Source: VXNJ01 sp965249595
GTDB taxonomy: Bacteria > Chloroflexota > UBA11872 > VXNJ01
DNA length: 64,000 bases
Assembly: GCA_965249595.1 (NCBI GenBank)
Contig: OZ252242.1
Location: 1,240,001-1,304,000 of the forward strand
Reading direction: 5' to 3'
Shown piece after piece: positions 16,935 through 25,310 of this stretch. The notes beneath the pieces are model-generated. The model saw only the letters and a list, made by a program, of their open reading frames with translations, did no database searches and was not told the DNA's origin. Position 1 is the first letter of the stretch, and each line of letters begins with the position of its first letter. The position numbers and the translations under genes are program-made.

Positions 16935-18584
16935 GTGCGGCGCATCGGCATCCTACTGGCGGTCGCCAGCCTAATTCTGGCCCTGGCCTGGCCCGGCGAT
17001 CTGCTACTGGCCGAACATCAGCCCGACCCCGGCCCGGCGGTCTGCGCCGGAGCGCCTGAACCGAATGTATTTCGAATCGCCGCCGGGCGGCCGCTTACCC
17101 TCGATCCGGCGGTAGTTCGGACCGGTCAATCGGGCCTCCTCGCCGAACTGCTTTTCTCCGGCCTCGTTGGCGTCAGCGCCGCCGGTGAAGTGGAAGGCGA
17201 CTTGGCGGCCGGTTGGACCGTGTCGGGAGATGGCCGGATCTACACCTTCAATCTCCGGCCGGCGGCGGCCTTTGCCGACGGTCGGCAGATTGCGGCCGCG
17301 GACGTTGTCTTCTCGATTGCGCGGGCGCTGGCTCCGGCCACCCGGTCACCGGTTGCGCTTACTTATCTGGGCGACATAAAAGGGGCCAGCGAATTCAATC
17401 GGGGCAACGCCGATTCATTGACCGGAGTGGTCGCGTTGGGTGAGGGCACGTTACAGATTGAATTGACCGAACGCAAAGCGGCGTTTCTGCAAAAACTCAC
17501 TTACCCAACATCGTTCGTCGTTGATAGTAGTGAAGTCGATGTTGATGGATGGTGGCGCGATCCCAATTCCAGCGGAGCGTTTTCGTTGGTCAAATTGCCC
17601 GGGTTGGGGGACGAAGATCCGGTCGTCGTCACGCCCAACCGGAACCACCACTTTGGTGCGACGAGCAGCCTGATCAGGGCTGAATTTCATGCCGTGGGCA
17701 GCCAAACCGCTTATATCGGGTACCAAAGCGGCGAATTCGACGCAATATTTCTGCCCGGGGTCCGGTCCGCCCAGGTTTCCGACCCAACCCATCGGTTGCA
17801 CTCGCACTATCGCACGACCGATGCGATCGCTTTGAGTTATCTCGGGTTTCGATCCAAGACTGCTCCGTTTGACGATCCCCTGGTCCGCCGCGCATTCAGC
17901 CACGCGATCGACGTGGATCGATTAAATCGGGTTTTAGGCCTGGGATTGGAAATGACCGCCGATGGCATCATTCCGCCGGCCATTCCCGGTTATGAAGCCG
18001 GTTCGGCCGGCGCTCCGGCCTACGATCCGGCGCTGGCCCGGCAGCTGCTCGCCGAATCTTCCTACGGATCGGCCGAAGCTCTGGGCGAAATCGTTTTCTC
18101 ATCAGTCGGGCGATCGCTCGGCCTCGATCGCCTTGAATGGGCGATCGCCAACATGCTTGAGGAAAACCTGGGCGTAGCGGTTGTATTCCGGTCCCTTTCA
18201 TTTGGCGAATTGCTTAATCTGCTCGATGGACCTACCAACCCGAAATTGCAGATGTATGTCTTGGCCTGGTTCGCTGACTACCTCGACCCGGAAAATTTCG
18301 TGGAGGCCCTATTCGGGAGCAACAGTCCCGTCAATTCCTTTGAATACAGCTCCGCAAAAGTTGACGAATTGATCGATCTAGCTGAGTTGCGTCCTCTGGG
18401 CGAGGACCGCGAAGCGCTCTATCGGGCGGCCGAAAGGCAGATCTTGGCCGATGCCGCGATACTGCCGTTGACATTTGGCGTCGACCACCTGCTGGTGCAG
18501 CCCTGGGTGGCCGATTTGCACTATGGGCGGCAATTCGATTGGCTCAGCCGCCTGTCAATTGACGATCAAGTTTGTCCGGCTTGA
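16935..18584 (+). CDS. ABC transporter substrate-binding protein, family 5 (peptide/nickel/oligosaccharide type)
   Basis: About 550 residues. The N-terminus RRIGILLAVASLILALAW is a signal sequence, so it is exported; no clear lipobox cysteine follows, although a cysteine occurs at ...PAVCAGAP. The family-5 pattern is clear: FRIAAGRPLTLDPAV, then LAAGWTVSGDGRIYTFNLR, GRQIAAADVVFSIARAL, and the C-terminal LQMYVLAWFADYLDPENF. GTG 16935 is the best start; an upstream in-frame ATG would overlap glpK. No permease or ATPase genes accompany it. The 3' end overlaps the convergent ROK gene by 19 nt. Substrate is unknown. Confidence 0.85.
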   Translation: MRRIGILLAVASLILALAWPGDLLLAEHQPDPGPAVCAGAPEPNVFRIAAGRPLTLDPAVVRTGQSGLLAELLFSGLVGVSAAGEVEGDLAAGWTVSGDGRIYTFNLRPAAAFADGRQIAAADVVFSIARALAPATRSPVALTYLGDIKGASEFNRGNADSLTGVVALGEGTLQIELTERKAAFLQKLTYPTSFVVDSSEVDVDGWWRDPNSSGAFSLVKLPGLGDEDPVVVTPNRNHHFGATSSLIRAEFHAVGSQTAYIGYQSGEFDAIFLPGVRSAQVSDPTHRLHSHYRTTDAIALSYLGFRSKTAPFDDPLVRRAFSHAIDVDRLNRVLGLGLEMTADGIIPPAIPGYEAGSAGAPAYDPALARQLLAESSYGSAEALGEIVFSSVGRSLGLDRLEWAIANMLEENLGVAVVFRSLSFGELLNLLDGPTNPKLQMYVLAWFADYLDPENFVEALFGSNSPVNSFEYSSAKVDELIDLAELRPLGEDREALYRAAERQILADAAILPLTFGVDHLLVQPWVADLHYGRQFDWLSRLSIDDQVCPA

Positions 18585-19549
18585 GAACGCCAGGCCCACA
18601 CTGCAGAACCCAGTAGCCCGACTTGATCGCCAAGTTGCGACCGCACGATTTGCAGATGTTCGGGAAATCCGGGCATCGCCCATTGCAGGACGTATTCGCG
18701 CAGAGGCTGCAACAGCATCTCCCCGGCCTTGGCCACGCCACCGCCGACGACGATGATTTCCGGGTTGAGAACGTGCACGAAGGAGACCGTGCCGGCGCCC
18801 AGGCCGGCCAGCGCCCGCTGCCAGGTGGCGACCGCCAATGGGTCACCCTGGCGAACGGCCTCAACGATCACCTTCCCGTCCAATTGCCCCTCGCGGCGAT
18901 AGTGATCGGCCAGCGAAGAAGGCTGCCCAGCATCGATGCGGCACTCGGCAAAACGGGCCATGTAGTCGCCTGAGGACTGCCCTTCGACCGTCCCTAGGCA
19001 CCCGGACAGGTAGACGCGGTCGTTCAAGTCGACCGTCATTTGTCCCACCTCACCGGCGTTTCCGGTGGCCCCGGTCAGCAGACGCCCGTTGGCGATCACG
19101 CCGGCGCCAACGCCCGAAGAAACCGTCATGTACACCATGTGGTCGTATCCACGCCCGGCGCCGAATTCGTGTTCGGCCAGCGCGGCCACGTTGGCGTCGT
19201 TTTGCAAATATGCACTCAATCCAAACCGCTGTGAAACGATTTGCACCAGCGGGATATTGCGGAATCCGACGATGTTGACGGCGGTAAGAATCACCCCGCG
19301 GGCGAAGTCGATCGGGCCCGGGGCGGCGATGGATATGAACTGCGGATGTATACCCACCGCCTCAGCCTGCGCAAACGTCTCGGCAATTACCGCGACGATT
19401 CGCCCGACAACTTGGTCCGGTTGGCCGTCGCCGGTTTCGCCCAGCGCCTGGCAACTGATCGAACCGTCGGGGGCCACGGCGGCGGATCGAATCTGGGTTC
19501 CGCCGAAGTCAACTGCGATTACCGGTCGACGAACGTTATCGGCAGTCAA
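18566..19549 (-). CDS. ROK-family sugar kinase-like protein lacking the zinc motif
   Basis: 327 residues. The ATP-binding VDFGGTQIRSA is near residue 14, the catalytic aspartate is in LQNDANVAALAEHEFGAG, then TVSSGVGAGV, the sugar-contacting GNAGEVGQM and the C-terminal VGGGVAKAGE. The usual ROK zinc signature CxCGxxGCxE is replaced by CLGTVEGQSSG, which keeps one cysteine and loses the rest. Such variants occur among glucokinases and N-acetylmannosamine-type kinases. The first bases overlap the MFS stop (ATGA), so the two are translationally coupled. It is the last gene of a sulfatase/LarA-like/MFS/ROK operon, suggesting phosphorylation of a sugar released from a sulfated glycan. Confidence 0.87.
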   Translation of the reverse strand: MTADNVRRPVIAVDFGGTQIRSAAVAPDGSISCQALGETGDGQPDQVVGRIVAVIAETFAQAEAVGIHPQFISIAAPGPIDFARGVILTAVNIVGFRNIPLVQIVSQRFGLSAYLQNDANVAALAEHEFGAGRGYDHMVYMTVSSGVGAGVIANGRLLTGATGNAGEVGQMTVDLNDRVYLSGCLGTVEGQSSGDYMARFAECRIDAGQPSSLADHYRREGQLDGKVIVEAVRQGDPLAVATWQRALAGLGAGTVSFVHVLNPEIIVVGGGVAKAGEMLLQPLREYVLQWAMPGFPEHLQIVRSQLGDQVGLLGSAVWAWRSQAGQT

Positions 19550-20745
19550 ATTGCAATTTGCCTATCTCTGCGACTAATCGATCCGGCATAGAGTACACAG
19601 ACTGCGCCCAGCAGCGCAATCGCGACCGGCAGCTGCATCACCAAGTCAAAGCGATCGCGCTCGACCAGCAGACCGGATCCGGGCGGAATTATCAGCCCGC
19701 CGATGCCCGCCGCCGCCACAATCAGCCCGGTGGCGGCGCCGATACTGCCCTGAGCCTGCCTGGTCCCAATGGCGATTGCCATCGGGAATCCGCCGGCCAC
19801 GAACATTGACGCTAGTCCGATAAATGCAAGGGCCGCGATTGGCCCGATCGGCAACATCACCCCGGCCGCGGCGATTGCGCAAAGACCAAAGGCGATCGTT
19901 AGGACCTTGTAGTTATCCCAACGACTGGCCGCCACGGCCATCAAGATCCGTCCGGCAATCAGCCCGACGGAAACCAAAGTTAGCGACGCCGCAGCTATGG
20001 TTCTCTCAACGCCGCGATCGAGCTCGAGGTAGCTGGGCAGCCAGGACTGGTAGATCATTTCAACTCCCACCGCGCAGAACATCACGGCCATGATCACCAC
20101 GATGTGCGGATTTATCACCTTTGAGAATCGCCAGGCGCCAGGCTGCCGCGCGACCCGCGCCGGCATGGTTACAAAGGCGAATGGAACGGCTGCTGCCAGG
20201 CACGCGATCGCCAATCCGATATACATCGGCCGCCAATCACCGGTCTGGGAATAGACCAGCGCCGAGAGCAGCGGTCCAGCCACGGCGCCGAGTCCAAAAG
20301 CGCTGTGGATCATGTTGAGAATCCGGGCCGAACTGGCCCCGGCGATGTCCACCGCCAAGGCGTTGGTCGGGCCATCCAGCATCCCCAGGCCAAATCCGAA
20401 TACTGCGCCTGCCAGCAGGAACAATTCGAATCCCGGCGCCAGCCCGGCGCCCAGCAGGCCAATCCCCAAGGTGGCCGGGCCGGCGATTACAAAAGGCCGG
20501 CGGCCGTAAATATCCGAGAGGTATGACCCGGCCAAAGAACCGGTGATGTGGCCGGCGGAGCTCACTAGAAATATCAACGCGACTACGGCGTTGGAAACCG
20601 CGAATTCTTCACGGACCGGCTGCAGCATCGGGCCGATGACCGTCAGTGAAATGCCGAAGAGGAAAAACGCCAATCCCTGGCAGCTGAACGTTATTCGGTG
20701 GCCCGCCGAAAACCCGCTCCGGCGCCGGGCCGCATCAACGCTCAC
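19546..20745 (-). CDS. MFS transporter, sugar-type
   Basis: 399 residues, predicted 12 transmembrane helices, inner membrane. After a short polar N-terminus (HRITFSCQGLAFFLFGISL) there are two six-helix halves. The first-half loop carries GSYLSDIYGRRPFVIAGPA, matching the MFS GxLaDrxGrk motif. It is placed between the LarA-like gene (22 nt upstream) and the ROK kinase (4-nt overlap), so it probably imports the monomer handled by its neighbours. Specificity cannot be read. Confidence 0.86.
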   Translation of the reverse strand: MSVDAARRRSGFSAGHRITFSCQGLAFFLFGISLTVIGPMLQPVREEFAVSNAVVALIFLVSSAGHITGSLAGSYLSDIYGRRPFVIAGPATLGIGLLGAGLAPGFELFLLAGAVFGFGLGMLDGPTNALAVDIAGASSARILNMIHSAFGLGAVAGPLLSALVYSQTGDWRPMYIGLAIACLAAAVPFAFVTMPARVARQPGAWRFSKVINPHIVVIMAVMFCAVGVEMIYQSWLPSYLELDRGVERTIAAASLTLVSVGLIAGRILMAVAASRWDNYKVLTIAFGLCAIAAAGVMLPIGPIAALAFIGLASMFVAGGFPMAIAIGTRQAQGSIGAATGLIVAAAGIGGLIIPPGSGLLVERDRFDLVMQLPVAIALLGAVCVLYAGSISRRDRQIAI

Positions 20746-20767
20746 CGCGGCCGCGGCCGCCCGGCGA

Positions 20768-22024
20768 TCAGATTGATCGTAGGCCGATCAGATCGCCAGC
20801 TGCAGTGAAGTTAAATCCTTTGGCTTCCCGTTCGATCGTGGCCCGTCCGGCATCGACCATTTCCCGAGCCAGTGATTCCGACGCCCAAAAATGAGAAAGT
20901 TCCATCGTATTTACGATGCGCATGACCTTTAGATCATCGCCGTCGGAGCGGGCCCGCCGGCCGGCCATCGAAAGTCCAAGGTCGATGCAGGCTTGATCTG
21001 ATTCCAAAACCATGGGGCACATGGCCCCGTCGGGCACCATTGCGGTTATCGCATTGACGTGGGTATCGGGCCAATCAACATCGTCGTATAGCTTGCGGGT
21101 GGTAAATTGAGCCTGCCCGACTCCGGCGGCGTTACCGTGCGATACCTCGGTGAGGCGCAGGACGCCGATGAAGTTGATCATCGGGTCGCGCGCCTCACCG
21201 GTCCGAATCGCTTTGGTGCCGATGATGTTCGAATCCATACCCGAGCCGGAAATGTTCTTGCCCATCTCGTCGACCACCAGCAGGTGGGCGTGCGCAGTTG
21301 GGATGGATGGAAAAATGGCGATCGATTTGGTCAACAGGTCGCGGTCAGTTGCGATGTATTCCTCCGGGGTGGGCATCTCGGCAAAGATGGTCTCGTCGAA
21401 AGGGTTTTCCACCAGGCCGACCCCGCAGAGAATTTTTCCGGTGTCGAGCATGATCTGCGCAGCCTTGGGCACCTGCGTCACAATCCCGGCTTCATGCAGG
21501 CGCTCGGCCCCATAGCGTTTGCCCAGGCCGATGGCCAAGATCTTGCACAGCCCGCTTTGAATCGGCCCGGTCATGCCGGTGTGCAGCTTGACCCGTCCGA
21601 TCGGTACCACATGGTCGGCGGCATGGGCATTGGCATCCATGTACACCTCAACCCCATCATCGGTGTGGCCGATTAGCACCGTATCCATCGTGGCCCGCAC
21701 CTGGGCCCCCACGTTTTCTTCCGTAATTCCGTACTCTGCCAGCACCGATGCCTGGCCTTCGGCCGTGCCGCCGCCGTGACTGCCCATGGCCGGCACGATG
21801 AATGGGCGTAGCCCCGCGGCCCGCAGGCCCTCCACCAGCGTTCTTGTCACGGTCACGATTGGGGTCACGCCGCGCGAACCTACGCCGACGGCCACCGTCC
21901 CGCCGGCAACTAGTTCGGATTTTGCCAGGGCCCTTGCCAGCCGCCCGCGCAGATGCGATTCAAGATCTTCAATTTTTTCGGAAAAAAGCTCTTGCTGCAT
22001 CCGCAGCATCTTTGGATATCCCAT
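20768..22024 (-). CDS. LarA-like nickel-pincer racemase/epimerase family protein (DUF2088)
   Basis: 418 residues. The N-terminal domain carries VGVGSRGV and the conserved VPAMGSHGGGTAEGQ (near residue 82), followed by PIGRVKLHTGMTGPIQSG and CKILAIGLGKRYGAE. These are the equivalents of the LarA histidine/lysine positions that bind the nickel pyridinium-thiocarboxylate cofactor. The family interconverts epimers of 2-hydroxy acids or related sugar acids; L-lactate racemase is the founder. No larB, larC or larE cofactor genes are in the window. It is co-directional with and 67 nt downstream of a sulfatase. A second member lies at the right window edge. Confidence 0.83.
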   Translation of the reverse strand: MGYPKMLRMQQELFSEKIEDLESHLRGRLARALAKSELVAGGTVAVGVGSRGVTPIVTVTRTLVEGLRAAGLRPFIVPAMGSHGGGTAEGQASVLAEYGITEENVGAQVRATMDTVLIGHTDDGVEVYMDANAHAADHVVPIGRVKLHTGMTGPIQSGLCKILAIGLGKRYGAERLHEAGIVTQVPKAAQIMLDTGKILCGVGLVENPFDETIFAEMPTPEEYIATDRDLLTKSIAIFPSIPTAHAHLLVVDEMGKNISGSGMDSNIIGTKAIRTGEARDPMINFIGVLRLTEVSHGNAAGVGQAQFTTRKLYDDVDWPDTHVNAITAMVPDGAMCPMVLESDQACIDLGLSMAGRRARSDGDDLKVMRIVNTMELSHFWASESLAREMVDAGRATIEREAKGFNFTAAGDLIGLRSI

Positions 22025-22091
22025 GTCCCGCTCGGCCTCCGGTCAATTCTTTGGCTAGTTAATGATCGTGTTAAACGACAGGGTGGACCTG

Positions 22092-23492
22092 TCACATTTG
22101 ACTGATGCGGCGCGGGCCCCAATCAGTCGCGAATACGGTGTCGTCGAACATTTTGACCATGTATTTGGCCACGATTTCAAAATGTCCCTCATCGTAGTAG
22201 AGATTTTCATGTTCACTCGGGTCATTGGCCAAGTCGTACAGTTCCCCGAGGCCGTCCTTGCCGTGATAGAGGACCAATTTCCAGCGTTTGTCGGCAATCA
22301 TCGACGCGTGGGTTCCATCTTCCATCGAGATCGCATCGCGGAATTCGCAGCGAACGTACTCCCTAAATTCATCCGGGTCGGCCTGTCCAGTCAGGATCGG
22401 CAGCAGTGACCGGCCATCCATTCGTTCAGGGATTTCCAAGCCCGCAATCTCTAGCAGGGTGGGAGCAATGTCGGTCAATTGGACCAGGGCATCTGAGCGA
22501 AGGCCCTGCGCAAATTGCCCCGGCCAACAAATTACCAATGGGACCCGGGCCATGCCTTCCATGAACCGGCAGCCCTTGGTCAGCAGTCCATGGTCTCCCA
22601 TTGACTCACCGTGATCCGAGGTGAAAATTACCAGCGTGTTGTCGGCCTGCCCGCTTGCTTCGATATGTGCCAGCAGCCGGGCCAATTGATCATCGACCAG
22701 TTCGATCATGGCGAAGTACTGGGCCTGGACGGTCTTGCCGTCAAAGCTATCGGGGTGCTCGGGATAGGTCTGAAAATCGACGCCGGCGTCGGCGATGCGC
22801 CGTTGTAGGGCCAAATCCGATTCTTTAAATATCGGTCCCGGTAGTGATTGCGGGTCGAAACGATCGAAGTATTCACGTGGTGGATCAAACGGCGGGTGCG
22901 GATAGTACGGGTTAACGCTCAGCAGCCAGGGGCCGTTTCGCTCCTGGTCGATAAATTCGATGCAGGCATTGGTTGCCCAGGTCGTCTGATGGTGCTCGGC
23001 CGGTACTTTGTCAGGGTCGGCGAGCATCGTGGTTAGATCGCGCCCACGGTCGGTCAGCCAGTTGACGTAATCATGCCCCTCGTCCCAATCATCGCGCGGA
23101 GCGTGGCTGTAGGCGAAATAGCGGTACCCGTCGGCACCACGTTGCTCGGTCTGAAACTGGGCTGCCGCCAGATGCAGTTTTCCCACCAGGCCGCAGTCAT
23201 AGCCGGCATCGGCGAGCATCTGCGTTACCAGCGGGTAATCCTGGGGCATGTATTCGATGCCGTTGCCGTTGGCGCGGACCGTCGACGGCAGCTGGCCGGT
23301 GAGGAAACTGGCCCGACTGGGTGTGCATATCGGGCTCTGGCAATAGGTCCGGGTAAAGCTCACGCCGCTTTCGACTAGACCGTCTACGGTGGCGGTGTGG
23401 ACATGCCGGTTGCCCAGGGCGGCAATCGTGTCAAATCGCTGCTGATCGGTGCAGTACCAGAGGACGTTGGGTCGCGGGTCGGCCATGGCCAA
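22092..23492 (-). CDS. Sulfatase (formylglycine-type) 1
   Basis: Type I sulfatase of 466 residues. The maturation signature CTPSR at residues 56-60 gives the cysteine that becomes formylglycine, followed by ASFLTG. The N-terminal metal site NVLWYCTDQQRFDT, the C-terminal metal site FTSDHGESMGDHGLLTKG and the conserved WKLVLYHGKDGLGELYDL block are all present. No clear signal peptide, so it may act in the cytoplasm. It heads the operon sulfatase, LarA-like, MFS, ROK. It resembles the sulfatase at 60853-62331 in its unusual WYC(T/S)DQQRFDTI start. Substrate unknown. Confidence 0.92.
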   Translation of the reverse strand: MAMADPRPNVLWYCTDQQRFDTIAALGNRHVHTATVDGLVESGVSFTRTYCQSPICTPSRASFLTGQLPSTVRANGNGIEYMPQDYPLVTQMLADAGYDCGLVGKLHLAAAQFQTEQRGADGYRYFAYSHAPRDDWDEGHDYVNWLTDRGRDLTTMLADPDKVPAEHHQTTWATNACIEFIDQERNGPWLLSVNPYYPHPPFDPPREYFDRFDPQSLPGPIFKESDLALQRRIADAGVDFQTYPEHPDSFDGKTVQAQYFAMIELVDDQLARLLAHIEASGQADNTLVIFTSDHGESMGDHGLLTKGCRFMEGMARVPLVICWPGQFAQGLRSDALVQLTDIAPTLLEIAGLEIPERMDGRSLLPILTGQADPDEFREYVRCEFRDAISMEDGTHASMIADKRWKLVLYHGKDGLGELYDLANDPSEHENLYYDEGHFEIVAKYMVKMFDDTVFATDWGPRRISQM

Positions 23493-23557
23493 TTCCCAAT
23501 CAGTTGCCGGTGAATCTTTGAAATTTTAGGGAGCGGCGCGTTCCCGCCTGTCCGCGC

Positions 23558-23573
23558 GGTATGAAAACATACC
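23558..23573. promoter_or_regulatory. Palindrome in divergent promoter region
   Basis: GGTATGAAAACATACC: perfect 6-bp arms around AAAA. It lies 66 nt upstream of the sulfatase start on one side and 53 nt upstream of the NIL-domain gene on the other. Position and symmetry fit a dimeric repressor site (GntR or LacI type), but no regulator gene is adjacent. Confidence 0.45.
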
Positions 23574-23625
23574 AAAATTATTCGATCCAATCATTGCCCG
23601 GTGCGACCGGTCCCAGGAGCTCAAT

Positions 23626-23865
23626 TTGACTAGTGTGCGCCTGAAGCTGACTTTTCCCGAAAACCTGATAACTGAACCGATTGTTTATCTGGTGAGCCGT
23701 GACTTCAACTTGGTCAGCAATATTCGGCGCGCCGATGTGCGCGAACACATCGGCTGGCTGATCCTCTCTTTGGCCGGCGACCAAGATGACATCGACGCCG
23801 GTATCGCCTGGATGCGGTCAAGGGGAGTAGTAATCGACCCGATCGAGGGCGATGTCGTCCAATAA
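23626..23865 (+). CDS. Stand-alone NIL-domain protein
   Basis: 79 residues from a TTG at 23626, covering one complete NIL domain: VRLKLTFPENLITEPIVYLVSRDFN, then VREHIGWLILSLAGDQDDIDAGIAWMRSRG-like strands. NIL is a ferredoxin-like ACT-related domain best known as the C-terminal methionine-sensing part of the MetN ATPase. Here there is no ATPase or ferredoxin fusion. It overlaps the deacetylase gene by 14 nt. A role as a small ligand-binding regulator is conceivable; nothing else can be said. Confidence 0.75.
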   Translation: MTSVRLKLTFPENLITEPIVYLVSRDFNLVSNIRRADVREHIGWLILSLAGDQDDIDAGIAWMRSRGVVIDPIEGDVVQ

Positions 23866-25099
23866 GTCGCTTCCTAGCGCCGATCAAATCGCATCGACGG
23901 GTCTTCCCGCCGAGGGGCAACCAGGGAGCGGAGCGGCTGGGGAGTTTGTGCTCTTCTTGCGCGATTACGCCTTTGGCTTGGGGCCGCCGCTGGGACCGCC
24001 AGTTCAACATGGATCGGTTCTGACGCAAAGTTTTGCCAATGCTCGATTGGAGCTTTCAACCGACGGCCGTTATGGCCCGTTCGGCCAAGTGCGGATTTCA
24101 GACCTCGGGACAATCCTGCTGGCGGCTGGAAAAACGCCTTTCCCGCCTGGAGGGTTACTTCCCGACGGCGAATCCGGCGCATTGGGGCTAAACGCCGGCG
24201 GACATGCGATTGCCCGCCAGTTCGCCGAACACTGGCTCACTGACGGTGGCCATCGCCGTTTCGGGGCGCCATTGGGGCGTGGATATTCCGACGCTGAGAG
24301 TTTCTGTCAACTTTTTGGCAAGGCGCTGCTAAAGCAGGGAGTCGATGGATCTACCAATGCCGCAGATCTGGGCCGGCAATTTGAGAGTCTCACGGCCGAT
24401 GAGCGCATGGCGGTCGACCTCTTGCCGCCGGCCGATTCACTTATCGATTACGCCAGCGGAATCGACGCTCCCATCATCTACTACCACGATGTGCCCGATC
24501 GGACGCGCTTCGCCTCCCAATTGAGGGGTCTGCAGGAGGCCGGATACACGGTTGTGCCCTATGCCCGGCTGGTTCGAGCACTGCGTGGAGCAGCCGCCCT
24601 GCCCCCCTCTCCTTTGGTGCTTACCTTTGATGATGGACGTCTCTCGCAATTGCAGAATGCGGTACCGGTGCTGCTCGAACAACGCTTGCCGGCAACCTTT
24701 TTTGTGCTGCCGGGGTTTCACCTCAAGCAACCGGGGTTTATGGACTCGCTTGCATTTGAAGGACTGGCCCGGAGCGGCTTTAGCGTGCAGTCACACACCA
24801 TTAATCACGCCGCTCTGGATACCTTGTTGATCAATGACCACGGAGCCGCCGAAGCCGAAGCGGTTCACTCACGAGCGGCCTTGCTTGACATCGGCGGCGG
24901 AGACCACCTGTCCTATCCGTTCGGCCAATACGACCAGGGGGTTGCCGATCTGGCGCGCGCGGCCGGCTATTGCTCGGCAGTGAGCACCCGGAGCGGCCGA
25001 ATCCACCGGCCGGAAGATCTGTATCGAATGGCCCGGATCCAGATCAATCCCGACGGCAGCCCGGAATTGGCCTTGGAACGACTTGCTACGGCCGGCTGA
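23852..25099 (+). CDS. Polysaccharide deacetylase family protein
   Basis: 415 residues. Residues about 60-170 contain an ALGLNAGGHAIARQF...GGHRRFGAPLG segment resembling the 'GG..FGYPISEE' repeats common in Chloroflexota exported proteins. The C-terminal half is a NodB-type carbohydrate esterase-4 domain: APIIYYHDV, catalytic LVLTFDDG near residue 253, metal-binding QSHTINHAALD and the SYPFGQYD block. No obvious signal peptide at the annotated ATG (23852). It probably removes acetyl groups from a cell-surface or extracellular glycan. It is followed with a 17-nt overlap by a small membrane protein. Confidence 0.85.
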   Translation: MSSNKSLPSADQIASTGLPAEGQPGSGAAGEFVLFLRDYAFGLGPPLGPPVQHGSVLTQSFANARLELSTDGRYGPFGQVRISDLGTILLAAGKTPFPPGGLLPDGESGALGLNAGGHAIARQFAEHWLTDGGHRRFGAPLGRGYSDAESFCQLFGKALLKQGVDGSTNAADLGRQFESLTADERMAVDLLPPADSLIDYASGIDAPIIYYHDVPDRTRFASQLRGLQEAGYTVVPYARLVRALRGAAALPPSPLVLTFDDGRLSQLQNAVPVLLEQRLPATFFVLPGFHLKQPGFMDSLAFEGLARSGFSVQSHTINHAALDTLLINDHGAAEAEAVHSRAALLDIGGGDHLSYPFGQYDQGVADLARAAGYCSAVSTRSGRIHRPEDLYRMARIQINPDGSPELALERLATAG

Positions 25100-25304
25100 C
25101 CTGGCACGCCGCCGCCGGTGGGGCCGGGTGGCGCTAATCGCAGCCCTGGCCGCCGGCCTGGGATCGGCGGCCTATGTTCTGGCGCTGGTCTTCTTCTTTG
25201 CGGAGATAGGCTGGACCCTGCTGGTTCTATTTGTTCTGGCAGCGCTGCTGGTGATCGCTTTGCTGATCGCCCAATTGGGTCACATGCTGGTGCGCAAGGG
25301 CTGA
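25083..25304 (+). CDS. Small two-helix membrane protein, unknown function
   Basis: 73 residues. A basic N-terminus (RRRRWGR) is followed by two hydrophobic segments, about residues 15-40 and 42-66, with a short C-terminal VRKG. No family recognised. It overlaps the end of the deacetylase gene and ends 6 nt before recF. The sequence is compatible with a real gene because composition and spacing fit the operon, but it may also be a chance frame. Confidence 0.5.
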   Translation: MLRPADLARRRRWGRVALIAALAAGLGSAAYVLALVFFFAEIGWTLLVLFVLAALLVIALLIAQLGHMLVRKG

Positions 25305-25310
25305 GTCGAC

